Shown here in pieces: positions 54,498 to 63,837 of a DNA stretch of 64,000 nucleotides; within the stretch, counting starts at the first letter, position 1, and each line of letters starts with the position of its first letter. Made by a program: the position numbers and the translations under genes. The stretch is taken from positions 2,450,576 to 2,514,575 of the forward strand of contig OX639991.1 in the NCBI GenBank assembly GCA_951828585.1, given 5' to 3'. The notes below the pieces were generated by a model, which was not told the DNA's origin, did no database searches, and worked only from the letters and a program-made list of their open reading frames with translations. The DNA is from Longimicrobiales bacterium. GTDB taxonomy: Bacteria; Gemmatimonadota; Gemmatimonadetes; Longimicrobiales; Gaopeijiaceae.

Positions 54498-55622
54498 ATG
54501 AAAGTACCCCTTCTGGACCTCACCGCGCAGTACGCCTCGATCAGGGACGAGATCGACGCTGCGCTCGCCGAGGTCGTCACTTCCCAGCGTTTCATCCTCG
54601 GCGCGGTGGTGGAAGCGTGCGAGGCCGCGATCGCCCGATACACGGGAAGCGCCTTCGGGATCGGTGTCTCGTCCGGAACGGACGCGCTCCTCGTCGCCCT
54701 CATGGCCGAGGACATCGGCCCCGGGGACGAGGTCGTCACCACCCCCTTCTCCTTCTTCGCCACCGCCGGCGTGATCGCGCGCGTCGGAGCGACGCCCGTC
54801 TTCGTGGATATCGATCCGGTCACCCTCAACCTGGATCCGGGGCGGGTGGCCGACAGCGTCACCAAGAGGACCTGCGCGATCATTCCCGTGCACATCTTCG
54901 GGCAGATGGCCGACATGGCGCCGATCATGGAGATCGCCCGGTCGCATGGCCTGGTGGTGATTGAGGACGCGGCCCAGGCGATCGGCGCCGAACACGCGGG
55001 CAAGCGCGCCGGATCCATCGGGGACTACGGCTGCTTCTCCTTCTTCCCGTCCAAGAACCTGGGGGGTTTCGGCGACGGCGGAATGGTCGTCACGCACGAC
55101 GCCGCGCGGGCGGAACGGGTCCGGGCCCTGCGTGTGCACGGCGAAGGCGTGAAGTACCATCACCGGGTCGTGGGCGGGAACTTCCGCCTCGACGCGCTGC
55201 AGGCCTCCGTGGTCCGGGCCAAACTGCCGCACCTGGACGGCTGGAGCGACGCGCGCCGTGCCAACGCGGCCCTCTATTCACGCCTCCTGGGGGATCTCGC
55301 GGTCCGGGAGCCCTCGCTCCTGACCCTGCCCGGAATCGTCACCGACAGGCACGTTTTCAACCAGTACGTGGTTCGGGTGGCGGACCGCGACCGGGTGCGG
55401 GAAGAGCTCACCTCCGCCGGTATCGGCACGGCCATCTACTATCCCCTGCCGCTCCACCTGCAAGAGTGCTTTGCCGAACTCGGATACCTCAGAGGCGACC
55501 TGCCCGAGACCGAGCGGGCGGCCGATCGCGCCATTGCGCTGCCCATCTATCCGGAACTCACCACGGACCAGGTCCGCACCGTGGCCGATGCGCTTCGCGG
55601 CGCTCTGGCAGGACTCGCCTAG
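54498..55622 (+). CDS. DegT/DnrJ/EryC1/StrS-type PLP-dependent sugar aminotransferase
   Basis: 374 residues. PLP lysine Lys186 in FFPSKNLGG, the preceding IEDAAQAIGAEH (Asp157, Gln160) and VSSGTDALLVAL are the family signature. Such enzymes aminate keto-sugar nucleotides for cell-surface glycans or glycosylated products. No other sugar-biosynthesis gene is in the window, so the substrate cannot be told. Starts 31 bp from the divergent permease gene. Confidence 0.92.
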   Translation: MKVPLLDLTAQYASIRDEIDAALAEVVTSQRFILGAVVEACEAAIARYTGSAFGIGVSSGTDALLVALMAEDIGPGDEVVTTPFSFFATAGVIARVGATPVFVDIDPVTLNLDPGRVADSVTKRTCAIIPVHIFGQMADMAPIMEIARSHGLVVIEDAAQAIGAEHAGKRAGSIGDYGCFSFFPSKNLGGFGDGGMVVTHDAARAERVRALRVHGEGVKYHHRVVGGNFRLDALQASVVRAKLPHLDGWSDARRANAALYSRLLGDLAVREPSLLTLPGIVTDRHVFNQYVVRVADRDRVREELTSAGIGTAIYYPLPLHLQECFAELGYLRGDLPETERAADRAIALPIYPELTTDQVRTVADALRGALAGLA

Positions 55623-55695
55623 ACCAGGTCGTTCCCACCGCGGTTGTCGGGACGGACAAGAGCGACGACATTGGTCACGAAGCGAAAAGGCCGCC

Positions 55696-55812
55696 GTGGA
55701 GATCAGCTTCGAAGGCAAGGAGTACCTGGTCGTGCCCCAGGCGGCCATCCTGACCCTGGTCCGGGACGGGGACAAGGGACTAGGACTGGTACCGGAGCCG
55801 TTTTTCGCCTAG
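55696..55812 (+). CDS. Possible 38-residue protein
   Basis: GTG start with AAAAGG 6 nt upstream; reads MEISFEGKEYLVVPQAAILT and ends PEPFFA. It has a protein-like alternating hydrophobic pattern and faintly recalls the end of GroES, but the evidence is slim. It lies alone between the aminotransferase and NSS transporter genes. Confidence 0.25.
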   Translation: MEISFEGKEYLVVPQAAILTLVRDGDKGLGLVPEPFFA

Positions 55813-55830
55813 CCCCCAGAGGAAAGCCGA

Positions 55831-55859
55831 GAACTTAGTCAGATAAGTTGACTAAGTTC
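55831..55859. promoter_or_regulatory. 29-bp perfect palindrome before the NSS transporter gene
   Basis: GAACTTAGTCA (55831-55841) and TGACTAAGTTC (55849-55859) are perfect 11-bp arms around a 7-bp spacer, 30 bp before the ATG. A bound repressor here would block transcription of the transporter-mmuM pair. It could alternatively be an RNA hairpin. Confidence 0.55.
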
Positions 55860-55889
55860 GCCAATCCGACTCACCAGACCGAACCGCCG

Positions 55890-57320
55890 ATGCGCGAACA
55901 ATGGAGCAGCAGGGTCGGGTTCATCCTGGCCACCGCCGGTTTCTCGATCGGGCTGGGAAACATCTGGCGCTTCCCCTATCTGGCCGGAGAGAACGGCGGC
56001 GGCGCCTTCATGCTGGTATACGTCGCCTTCGCAATCCTGATCGGCATCCCCCTGATGACCGCGGAGCTCAGCCTTGGCCGCAAGACGCGCCTGACACCCA
56101 TCGCGGGCATGCGTCGGCTGACCGGATCCGGGAAGAGTCCGTGGAACCTGATCGGCTGGCTTGGCGTGACCACCGCGGCGCTGATCACGGCGTACTATGT
56201 GATGCTGATCGCGTGGCTGGCGGCCTACTTCGTCACCTTCGCCGGTGGCGGCGGGATGGGAGGAACGCCCGACGAGACCAGGGCCGTCTTCGACCGGTTC
56301 GTCGCCACTCCCGGCCCGGTCGTCGGCTACGCGGCGGTGGTCATCGTTCTGATCGCCTTCGTGGTGAGCCGGGGCGTGACCCGCGGGGTGGAACGCTCGG
56401 CCAGGTTCCTCATGCCGGTCCTCGTCGTGCTGCTCGCCGCGCTCGCGATCCGCGCGATGACCCTCCCCGGGGCCGGCGCCGGATTGGCCTGGTACCTGAC
56501 ACCCGACTTCTCGGCGCTGAGCGGCGGGTCCATCCTGGCCGCGCTGGGACAGGCGTTCTTCTCGATCGGGATCGGGATGGCGGCGGCGTTCGGACTGGGC
56601 AGCTATCTCGATCCCCGCGACAGCGACGTGCCGGGCAACGCCGCGATGGTGGTCGCATTCGACACGGGCGTGGCGGTGGTGGCGGGGCTGGTCCTCTTCC
56701 CCGCCATCTTCGCCTTCGGGATGGATCCCGACCAGGGCGCGGGCCTCCTCTTCGTCACCATGACCGCCCTCTTCCATGAGATGCCGGGAGGCGGGGTGTT
56801 CGGCGCGGCCTTCTTCTTCTTTCTGCTGGTCGCCGGGTTCACCTCGCAGGTCGCCGTCTTCGAAGTTCTGGTCGCTTCAATCACCGATTCCACCGGCATG
56901 AGCCGCATGCGGGCCGTCGCGCTCTGCGCCGCGGCCGCGTTTCTTGTCTGCGTGCCCGTCGTCCTGTCGCTGGGACCGTGGTCGGACTTCCTCGTCGCGG
57001 ACATGAACCTCTTCGACTTGGCGAACCGTGTTTCGGGCGACTACCTCCTGCCGGTGGTGGGGCTGCTCACCGCGTTGTACGTGGCGTCGAAATGGGGATG
57101 GAGCGGCTTTCGCGACGAGACCAACCGGGGAGCGGCGGGGCCCGTCACCGTGAGCCCGTGGTGGCGGCCCCTGATCCGTTTCGTGATTCCCGTCGCGGTG
57201 TCCCTGGTGCTCCTGGGAGCGTTCGGGGTGGGCATGGGCAACCCGGTCGCATTCATGGGGTGGTTGGCGGTGGTCGTGGTGCTCCATATCGTCATGTTCC
57301 TGCGGCGGGCACCCGATTAG
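55890..57320 (+). CDS. Neurotransmitter:sodium symporter (NSS) family transporter
   Basis: 476 residues from ATG 55890, which gives the family start MREQWSSRVGFILATAGFSIGLGNIWRFPYL (the GLGNIWRFPY sodium/substrate site in TM1). An upstream TTG at 55848 lies inside the palindrome and is not used. About 11-12 transmembrane segments. Bacterial NSS proteins import amino acids with sodium. The 4-bp gap to a homocysteine methyltransferase gene suggests a sulfur amino acid such as S-methylmethionine or methionine, an inference from context. Confidence 0.9.
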   Translation: MREQWSSRVGFILATAGFSIGLGNIWRFPYLAGENGGGAFMLVYVAFAILIGIPLMTAELSLGRKTRLTPIAGMRRLTGSGKSPWNLIGWLGVTTAALITAYYVMLIAWLAAYFVTFAGGGGMGGTPDETRAVFDRFVATPGPVVGYAAVVIVLIAFVVSRGVTRGVERSARFLMPVLVVLLAALAIRAMTLPGAGAGLAWYLTPDFSALSGGSILAALGQAFFSIGIGMAAAFGLGSYLDPRDSDVPGNAAMVVAFDTGVAVVAGLVLFPAIFAFGMDPDQGAGLLFVTMTALFHEMPGGGVFGAAFFFFLLVAGFTSQVAVFEVLVASITDSTGMSRMRAVALCAAAAFLVCVPVVLSLGPWSDFLVADMNLFDLANRVSGDYLLPVVGLLTALYVASKWGWSGFRDETNRGAAGPVTVSPWWRPLIRFVIPVAVSLVLLGAFGVGMGNPVAFMGWLAVVVVLHIVMFLRRAPD

Positions 57321-57324
57321 CACG

Positions 57325-58281
57325 GTGCATTCGAGCGGGTTTTCGACGCTCCTTGCCCGCAAGGGGTTCATCCTGCTCGACGGGGGACTCGCGACGGAAT
57401 TGGAGCGGCGGGGCCACGATCTGAACGATCCGCTCTGGTCCGCCAAAGTGCTGCTCGAAGACCCCGGCGCGATCCTGGCCGCGCATCTGGCCTACCTGGA
57501 AGCGGGTGCCGACTGCGTGACCACCGCGACCTATCAGGCCACCTTCCAGGGCTTTGCCGCGCGGGGCATCGGCAGCGCCCGCGCCGGGGAAATCCTGCTG
57601 GGGGCGGTGGCGCTGGCCGTGCACGCACGGGACCGGTTCCGGGCGAGCCTACCGAACCGCGGCGGGCGTCTTCGGCCACTGGTCGCGGCCAGCATCGGGC
57701 CGTATGGGGCTTTCCTGGCCGACGGCTCCGAGTACCGCGGCGACTACGGGATTGGTGCGGGCGACCTGGCCAGCTTCCATCGTCGGCGCATGCACCTTCT
57801 CGCGGAGAGTCCCGCCGACGTGCTGGCGTGCGAGACTCTGCCTTCTCTCGAGGAGGCACGGGTGCTGGCAGCCCTGGCAGGGGAGGTGCCCGAGAAACCT
57901 GCCTGGTTCAGCTTCACCTGCCGCGACGACGGTCACCTCAGCGACGGAACCCCGATCAGCGAGGTCGCCGGTTGGGCGGAAGACACCGCGGGCGTGAGCG
58001 CCGTCGGGGTCAACTGCACCGAGGCCGCATTCGTGCCGGGCCTGATCGGCGCACTTGGGGCCGGGACCCGCAAGCCCGTGATGGCCTACCCGAACGCCGG
58101 GGGCGCCTGGGGCGCGGAGACGAAGCGCTGGGGCCGCGCGGAAGAGGTTGCCGACTGGGGAGCGGCGTGCCTGCGCTGGATTGCGGCGGGGGCGGTGGGG
58201 GTGGGGGGCTGCTGCCGCGTCGGACCGGAGGACATCCGGCGGATGAAGGCGGTGCTTCCCCACCCGGTACGGAAGGATTAG
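57325..58281 (+). CDS. mmuM: Homocysteine S-methyltransferase (MmuM type)
   Basis: 318 residues from GTG 57325. The zinc-binding cysteines are Cys231 (GVNCTEA) and Cys296-297 (VGGCCRVGPEDI), and LLDGGLATELERRG is the family N-terminal signature. It methylates homocysteine to methionine using S-methylmethionine or S-adenosylmethionine as donor. It follows the NSS transporter by 4 bp, so uptake of a methyl donor and its use are probably coupled. Confidence 0.93.
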   Translation: MHSSGFSTLLARKGFILLDGGLATELERRGHDLNDPLWSAKVLLEDPGAILAAHLAYLEAGADCVTTATYQATFQGFAARGIGSARAGEILLGAVALAVHARDRFRASLPNRGGRLRPLVAASIGPYGAFLADGSEYRGDYGIGAGDLASFHRRRMHLLAESPADVLACETLPSLEEARVLAALAGEVPEKPAWFSFTCRDDGHLSDGTPISEVAGWAEDTAGVSAVGVNCTEAAFVPGLIGALGAGTRKPVMAYPNAGGAWGAETKRWGRAEEVADWGAACLRWIAAGAVGVGGCCRVGPEDIRRMKAVLPHPVRKD

Positions 58282-58293
58282 CTTCATGACCCT

Positions 58294-58367
58294 CGGGACG
58301 TGGCGCAGTCCGGTAGCGCACCTGAATGGGGTTCAGGGGGTCGCCGGTTCGAATCCGGCCGTCCCGA
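58294..58367 (+). tRNA. tRNA-Pro (anticodon GGG)
   Basis: 74-nt cloverleaf: acceptor CGGGACG/CGTCCCG with A discriminator, D arm GCGC/GCGC, anticodon stem CCTGA/TCAGG with loop ATGGGGT (anticodon GGG), T arm GCCGG-TTCGAAT-CCGGC. CCA is not encoded. It begins 12 bp after the mmuM stop and ends 2 bp before the convergent metalloprotease stop. Confidence 0.97.
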
Positions 58368-58369
58368 CT

Positions 58370-60184
58370 TCAGCGTGGCAGGCCCTCGCTGATCACAATG
58401 TCGATATCGCCATCGACGAATTCGTAGCCGCCGTTCCAGTTGCGAAGCACCCCGCGTACCCGTCCGGTGTTGCGGTCGGTAATCATCGCCATCGGCCGTG
58501 TTCCGAAATGCTCCAGGGCGAAGAACCCTTCGGGTCCCGATAGCACAACCCGCTCCAGTGCCCCGTCCCGCGAGGGGTCGTAGGGCACTGCGAAGAGGAA
58601 ACTCCCGCCGCCGAACTCCGTTGGACGGGGGGCGAAGCTGAACGAGAAACGGCGCTGCCCGGCCGGTCCCGAACCTTCCAGGCGATAGGGTCCCTCGACT
58701 TCCGGAAGGGTCACGGGAAGGTCGGTCATGAAGGCGGGCTCCAGCTCCAGTCCCATATCACCCGTGCTTCCCCACAGCAGCAACGTCCGGTCCTCGGCGG
58801 TCCCCGCGATCGCCGCGCGCGGCGGTCCAACCAACTCGCTCTCCCGGGTCTCGCGAAAGTCCATGGCCCTGTTGAAGTGATAGTCGCTGACCCACGTGGG
58901 GCTGCAGTACCCCATCACATCCTTGTAGAGGAAAGGGTTCACCAGTCTTTCCCCATACATGTCATAGCCCCACACACCGGTGACTCCGCCTTCGTACGGG
59001 TAGTCCTCGTCCGCCCCGCCCGTCCCCCCGCAGGGTGCATGTTGCAGCCCCTGATTGTGGCCCAGTTCGTGCGCCAGGGTCCCACCGTCGGCGATACCCA
59101 CGGCCACCGGAAAGGCAACGACGGCCAGGCCACTCCACCGGCTGCCCGGAATCGGTGCGACCGCTCCGTAGTAGTACCCCTGCGACCCCTCGCTGACGCG
59201 CAGCAGGGTGATCTGTTCCAGGAGGTCGCCCCATCCGATCCCCGTGTTCAGGTCGGCGTTCGTCACCACGCCCTCATGGACCCGCACCGCCATGCCGCCG
59301 ATGGGGAGCACGGAGCGGGTCAACCGCAGGTCGTCGCTGCCCCCCGCCAGCTCCTCCGCCCAGTCGAAGGCAAGCTGATCCGACACCGTGTCCGACGCGA
59401 CCACGACCGGCACCACGGTAAGGTCCAGACGGTTCAGCCTCCGCACATCGAGCTCGATACGTCCCTGCCCGGGGACTCTCAGACGACTCTCGGGACCATG
59501 CGGGATCACCCTCTCCGGGTCCACCTCGATCACCATCGCGGTGCCGGGCTTGATGGTGCCTCCCGGGATTCGGGCATTGAAGGACCGGTCCAGACGGCCC
59601 TCCTCCACCTCCGTAGGCAACCGCTCCCAATCGAGGCTCATCTCCACCCGGTGCGCCAACCTGTCCCCATGGTAAAACGAAGCTCTTACCTGCGGCTGGT
59701 AGAAGCTGGGCAAGTCGCCGGCAACGAAAACCCGCAGGAAAGCCGCTCGCCCCGAAATGAGCGGTACGCTGCCTTCCTCGTTCTGGACACCCTGCGTCAG
59801 TGTGTACGCGGCTGTCCTGACCGTAAGCACATCCGGATTCACCCTGAGACGCGTCCGTGCCTTCACCCCGGCGAAGGACACCCGCACCTCCGTCTCGATT
59901 TGAATGGCAGCCTCCGCCCGCCCGTCCTCGGTCATGTACACGGCCTGCGGTACCGGGGTGGTCCACAACGGATGGACCCAATCCGGTATCTCATCCATCA
60001 CCACGCTGTCCTGGTCCAGGACCGTCACCCGGTACTGAACGGTGTCGCCCACGCGCAAGAGGGTGTCCGACGGCGCAATCGCCAGGAAGGAGGGTATGCG
60101 GTCCGGCTCAAGCGCGAGGTCGCTGCACGCGCCTGTCGCCAACGCCAGGACTACGAACAGCGATCCCGGCCGGCCGCGAACCAC
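58370..60184 (-). CDS. Zinc metalloprotease lipoprotein, paralogue B
   Basis: 604 residues from GTG 60184, which gives a normal lipoprotein signal (VVRGRPGSLFVVLALATGAC) and avoids overlap with the upstream gene; the open frame to TTG 60277 does not. An Ig-like N-terminal region precedes the zinc site HELGHNQGLQHAPCGG (near 59030-59085), and a Met-turn-like segment YKDVMGYCSPTWVSDYHF follows. Same layout as paralogue A 15 bp upstream; about 45% identical by eye in the catalytic half. Predicted cell-surface protease of the metzincin-like HExxH type; substrate unknown. Confidence 0.82.
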   Translation of the reverse strand: MVRGRPGSLFVVLALATGACSDLALEPDRIPSFLAIAPSDTLLRVGDTVQYRVTVLDQDSVVMDEIPDWVHPLWTTPVPQAVYMTEDGRAEAAIQIETEVRVSFAGVKARTRLRVNPDVLTVRTAAYTLTQGVQNEEGSVPLISGRAAFLRVFVAGDLPSFYQPQVRASFYHGDRLAHRVEMSLDWERLPTEVEEGRLDRSFNARIPGGTIKPGTAMVIEVDPERVIPHGPESRLRVPGQGRIELDVRRLNRLDLTVVPVVVASDTVSDQLAFDWAEELAGGSDDLRLTRSVLPIGGMAVRVHEGVVTNADLNTGIGWGDLLEQITLLRVSEGSQGYYYGAVAPIPGSRWSGLAVVAFPVAVGIADGGTLAHELGHNQGLQHAPCGGTGGADEDYPYEGGVTGVWGYDMYGERLVNPFLYKDVMGYCSPTWVSDYHFNRAMDFRETRESELVGPPRAAIAGTAEDRTLLLWGSTGDMGLELEPAFMTDLPVTLPEVEGPYRLEGSGPAGQRRFSFSFAPRPTEFGGGSFLFAVPYDPSRDGALERVVLSGPEGFFALEHFGTRPMAMITDRNTGRVRGVLRNWNGGYEFVDGDIDIVISEGLPR

Positions 60185-60198
60185 CCGCCGCCGAGCGT

Positions 60199-61998
60199 TC
60201 AGCTTCCGCCTCCGGGCAAGCCTTCGCTGACCATGATTTCGACATCGCCGGCCACGCGAGCGAAACCGCCCGCCCAATTGCGCAGGATCGCCCGCACCTG
60301 GCCAGTTGCGCGGTTGCGGATGATCGCCATCGGCGGCGCTCCCGACCGGCCGAGGGTGACTTCGCCGTCGGGGCCCGACAGGACCACGCTCTCGAGCGCC
60401 CCATCCCGCTGAGGGTCGTAGGGGATGTTGAACATGAAGTCGGCGCCGCCGTGATCCGTCGCGCTTGGCGTAAACCCGAAGTCGAAGCGCCGCTCACCGC
60501 CCGGGCCGAATCCCGTCAGCCGCCACGCGCCACCCCCGGTGGGCATGTCGGGCACCGCCTCGACCAGGAAGGCCGGTTCGAGCAGCACCTCCTCGTGGCC
60601 CGCACTCCCCCACAGCATGAGTGTCTGCTCCGGCATCGCAGCCGCGGCGGGCGTTTCGTTGGTCGCCAGCCGGTGTTCCATGGCCTTCTTGAAGTGATAG
60701 TCGCTGACCCAGTTCGGGCTGCAATACCCCATGAGGTCCTTGTACTGGCTCGGACTGATCAACCGGCTGGCCTGGAAGTCGTATCCCCACCTTCCGATGC
60801 TGCCGTGAGACGACGGGAACCCGGGATCGGGCGAACCTGCGCCCCCGCAGGGAGCATGCCGAAGCGTCATGTTGTGGCCGATCTCGTGGGCGTAGGTATC
60901 GGGGTTCGTTGCACCTACGCTTACGTGCGTGCCGTCGATGTAGCCGAGGCCACCCCAGGGGGACCCCCCCGGCAACTGCACGACCCCGTAGTAGTAGCCA
61001 ATCCTCCCTTCCATGGTCCAGATCACCCGGACCTCGCGAAGGTACGCTTGCCACCCGTTGTCGGTCGTGAGATTGGAATCCGTGTAGAAGGTGTCGTGTA
61101 CAGAGATTTCCATGTCCCCGATGGGGAGCAGGGTTCGAGTGACTTCCACATGGCGGCTGTCGGGGGCGATCCCTCTCAGCCATGCAAACACGCGATGGTC
61201 GGGGCTGCGGTTGAGGATTGTGGGCACGAACGTCTGCTGGAAGACCGGCATTTCGATGATGTTGAGCGGCGTGGTCCCCTGGGCCGGGTAGCGCGTTATG
61301 CTGCCGGGGGCCTTGGGAACCGTGTTTTCCGTATCCAACTCGACGACGAACTCGAGACCCGGCTGAATCAGATCCGCGGGAATCTCCATGTTGAAGGACC
61401 GATCAAGCGTGCTCTCATCGGGTTCGTTCAGGAGCACATCCGATCCCGAGGGCATCACGGCGGACTGAACGACTTCGCCGTCGCGGTAGAGTTCCGCGCG
61501 CACGCTCAGCTGGTAGAAGCTGACTTCATCACCGGTGGCGAAGACCCGCAGAAATGCCGGGCGCCCCGCGATCAGCGGCACGTCGCCCTCCAGATTCTGG
61601 ATGACCTGGTTGAAGTAGATCGAAGGCGCCGTGAGTACGATGCTGCTCGGATTGATCCGGAGCTTGGTCCACGCTGTCAACCCCGCCAGGTTGGCCGTGA
61701 CCCGCAGGTCGCCTCCGGTGTGGGTCTGCAACCGGCCGTCGGTCGCGATATCCACCGCGCCGGAGTCCGTCCATTCCCAGGTGGGCGGCGCCCAGGACGG
61801 GGGTCCGGGCAGAGGATTGTAGTCTCTGTCGAAGACCAGTATCTCCAGCTGGGCCGCATCGCCCGCGGTCATCAGCGTGTCCTCGGGCGTGAGTTCGATT
61901 ATGGCGGGATCCTGGCCAGGGTTCAGCGCCAGGTCACCGCAGCCCGCGGTGGCCATCAGGGCAAATGGCCACAAGATCCTGTGAAGCGTCGCTTTCAT
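60199..61998 (-). CDS. Zinc metalloprotease lipoprotein, paralogue A
   Basis: 599 residues. The signal peptide ends in lipobox ATAGC (Cys20), then GDLALNPGQDPAIIEL. An Ig-like region is followed by HEIGHNMTLRHAPCGG (near 60850-60900) and YKDLMGYCSPNWVSDYHF, the Met-turn segment with a Cys. The C-terminal domain ends in RNRATGQVRAILRNWAGGF, also shared with paralogue B. The tandem pair is likely one operon. Gap 61999-62205 to the ISNCY element shows nothing else. Confidence 0.85.
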   Translation of the reverse strand: MKATLHRILWPFALMATAGCGDLALNPGQDPAIIELTPEDTLMTAGDAAQLEILVFDRDYNPLPGPPSWAPPTWEWTDSGAVDIATDGRLQTHTGGDLRVTANLAGLTAWTKLRINPSSIVLTAPSIYFNQVIQNLEGDVPLIAGRPAFLRVFATGDEVSFYQLSVRAELYRDGEVVQSAVMPSGSDVLLNEPDESTLDRSFNMEIPADLIQPGLEFVVELDTENTVPKAPGSITRYPAQGTTPLNIIEMPVFQQTFVPTILNRSPDHRVFAWLRGIAPDSRHVEVTRTLLPIGDMEISVHDTFYTDSNLTTDNGWQAYLREVRVIWTMEGRIGYYYGVVQLPGGSPWGGLGYIDGTHVSVGATNPDTYAHEIGHNMTLRHAPCGGAGSPDPGFPSSHGSIGRWGYDFQASRLISPSQYKDLMGYCSPNWVSDYHFKKAMEHRLATNETPAAAAMPEQTLMLWGSAGHEEVLLEPAFLVEAVPDMPTGGGAWRLTGFGPGGERRFDFGFTPSATDHGGADFMFNIPYDPQRDGALESVVLSGPDGEVTLGRSGAPPMAIIRNRATGQVRAILRNWAGGFARVAGDVEIMVSEGLPGGGS

Positions 61999-62205
61999 CG
62001 TCTCGGACTCCTTGTCCGGTCCGCTCCTACAGTCGGACCACTACCCGAATAGCACCTGCACGGTCGTTATCGTAAGCGCCCCGCGAGCCGAGGGCAAATC
62101 GCCCTGTTCGGGGAGCACGCGCCTACCGCCCGGGGTTGCCGGCGGTCGCGTTGGTCTGGGTCACACCCTGCCTTGCCCGGACGGTGTGGGTCCACGAGGC
62201 GGTGA

Positions 62206-63603
62206 TCATACCGATCCCGCATCCGATTTCCGGCGAGGTCCCCGGCCATCAGCGCCGCTCGCGAGTCCGGCATCCGGCAGATCGGCAGGCCGTCCGTTGC
62301 GCGCAGCCTCTTGTTCCGCGAGGCGCTTGTCCCGCCGTGCCATGGCCATCCGGGCACCCCCGTGGATTTGCTTTCGCCATGGATGGTCCGGTGGGGGCTT
62401 CGGCGGCTTCGACCCCGGCTTGCGGGGCTTCGCGGGCTGAGTCTTCGTCGGTGTTGCCGGGGGACGGGCCCGACCCAGGGACTCGACGGCCAGGTAGCGT
62501 TGGCCGATCCGGAAGTGGATGTCCCCGCAAAGTCGGCGCTCAACGACGACCTCGTCACCGGGCCGAACACCTCGGGCCTCCCGCTCCGGGATCTGCCAGT
62601 ACCGGTTCTTGAAGCGGATGATGAAGTCACGGGCCACCTTCCGGGTCTCCGTCTCGGCAAACAGGGCCTCCAGATCTATGCCGGGCGGCAAGGGCCGGTG
62701 CGCGTCGAGGGCACTCTGGGGCGCGACCACGAAGCGCTCGTTCCAGAACGGAACCCAGGAATCGGCCAGGAAGCGGTTCGCTGCGTCAAGGGTGGAGATC
62801 CCTGCCACCCGCATTTCCTTGATCAGGCGGTCCTGCGCCGTACCGAAGGTCCGCTCGACTCGTCCCTTCGCCTGGGGAGAGCCTGCCAGGATCACCTCGA
62901 CCCCCAACTCTCCCAGCGCCCGCGAGATGATCGTATCGGTCCGCTCCTCCTTCTTCGCCAGCCACTGCCCGAAGTGTCCGGCGTGGTCCGTGTAGACAGC
63001 CAGGGGGCGGCCGTGGCGCTGCAGGTATCCGATGATCGCCCGGCGGTTCTCCGCACCGTCGTCGCGCTCGACGAAGCGGGCCATCATCAGCCGGCTCGTC
63101 GCATCGTCATGGATCGAGATCAGCACCTGGTCGCCCGCAGCCCGGTCCTCCAGCCACGCATGCACCGAGCTGTCCCACTGTTCCAGCTCGCCCAACGCCG
63201 CCCGCCGCGGACGCCGGCTGCGGTGCTTGGCCCGCCTGCGCTGCCGCTTCCACAGGCCGGCCTCCATCATCCAGCCCCGCAGCGTGTCCGGGCTCACCCG
63301 CAGCGCGAAGCTTCTCTCCAGGTGCTCCGCAAGCAGCGTAGGCCCGAAGTCCCGGTACAGCGGTTCCCTCGCGACTTCCAGCGCCCGCTCTCGAAACCCC
63401 CGCGGCCACGCCCTGTTCGACCGCCGCCCGCGCAGTCCGTGCACTACGGCCGCATCGCCCTCAGCCTCGAACTTCCGGCGCAACCTGCGAAATTGCCGTC
63501 GCGTCACCCCGATCCGCACCGCTCCCGCAGCCGCGCTAAGCACTCCCTCCTTCACCTGTCTCAACACCGAGATGCGATCCCTCTCCTTCAGACTCAAGTC
63601 CAT
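62206..63603 (-). CDS. ISNCY-type (IS1202-like) transposase
   Basis: 465 residues, intact. N-terminal HTH (LRQVKEGVLSAAAGAVRIGVTRRQFRRL), then an integrase-type DDE core with DDATSRL, YTDHAGHFGQW and GRVERTFGTAQDRLIKEM. The C-terminus is a basic Pro/Lys tail. Upstream, GAGGACATT occurs twice (63654-63662, 63678-63686) and may mark the right end of the element; the left end was not found. Confidence 0.85.
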   Translation of the reverse strand: MDLSLKERDRISVLRQVKEGVLSAAAGAVRIGVTRRQFRRLRRKFEAEGDAAVVHGLRGRRSNRAWPRGFRERALEVAREPLYRDFGPTLLAEHLERSFALRVSPDTLRGWMMEAGLWKRQRRRAKHRSRRPRRAALGELEQWDSSVHAWLEDRAAGDQVLISIHDDATSRLMMARFVERDDGAENRRAIIGYLQRHGRPLAVYTDHAGHFGQWLAKKEERTDTIISRALGELGVEVILAGSPQAKGRVERTFGTAQDRLIKEMRVAGISTLDAANRFLADSWVPFWNERFVVAPQSALDAHRPLPPGIDLEALFAETETRKVARDFIIRFKNRYWQIPEREARGVRPGDEVVVERRLCGDIHFRIGQRYLAVESLGRARPPATPTKTQPAKPRKPGSKPPKPPPDHPWRKQIHGGARMAMARRDKRLAEQEAARNGRPADLPDAGLASGADGRGPRRKSDAGSV

Positions 63604-63837
63604 TTGCTCCTCTCCCGGATCCGGTTCCGTCGTTGACCGAACATGATCCGAAAGAGGACATTTCTACTTCGCTAAGGGAGGACATTGCTAAATCGGCGCG
63701 ACAGATCCGCTTCCCGGTGGCGTTGCGGGTGGGCGACTGGTGTCTGTATTCTGCCCGGATTCCACCAACTTGATGTCGACTCACCGCAACGTTGGTCAGG
63801 AGGGCACCGTCCCACGGAAGGAGGGGATCCAGAGCAC

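Noticed and set aside
55848-55890. TTG start giving the NSS transporter 14 extra residues
   Set aside because: The TTG lies inside the 29-bp palindrome and the added residues do not fit the family; ATG 55890 gives the normal N-terminus.
60184-60277. TTG start 31 residues upstream for metalloprotease paralogue B
   Set aside because: It would overlap the coding end of paralogue A and place an Arg-rich, non-signal extension before a normal lipoprotein signal peptide.
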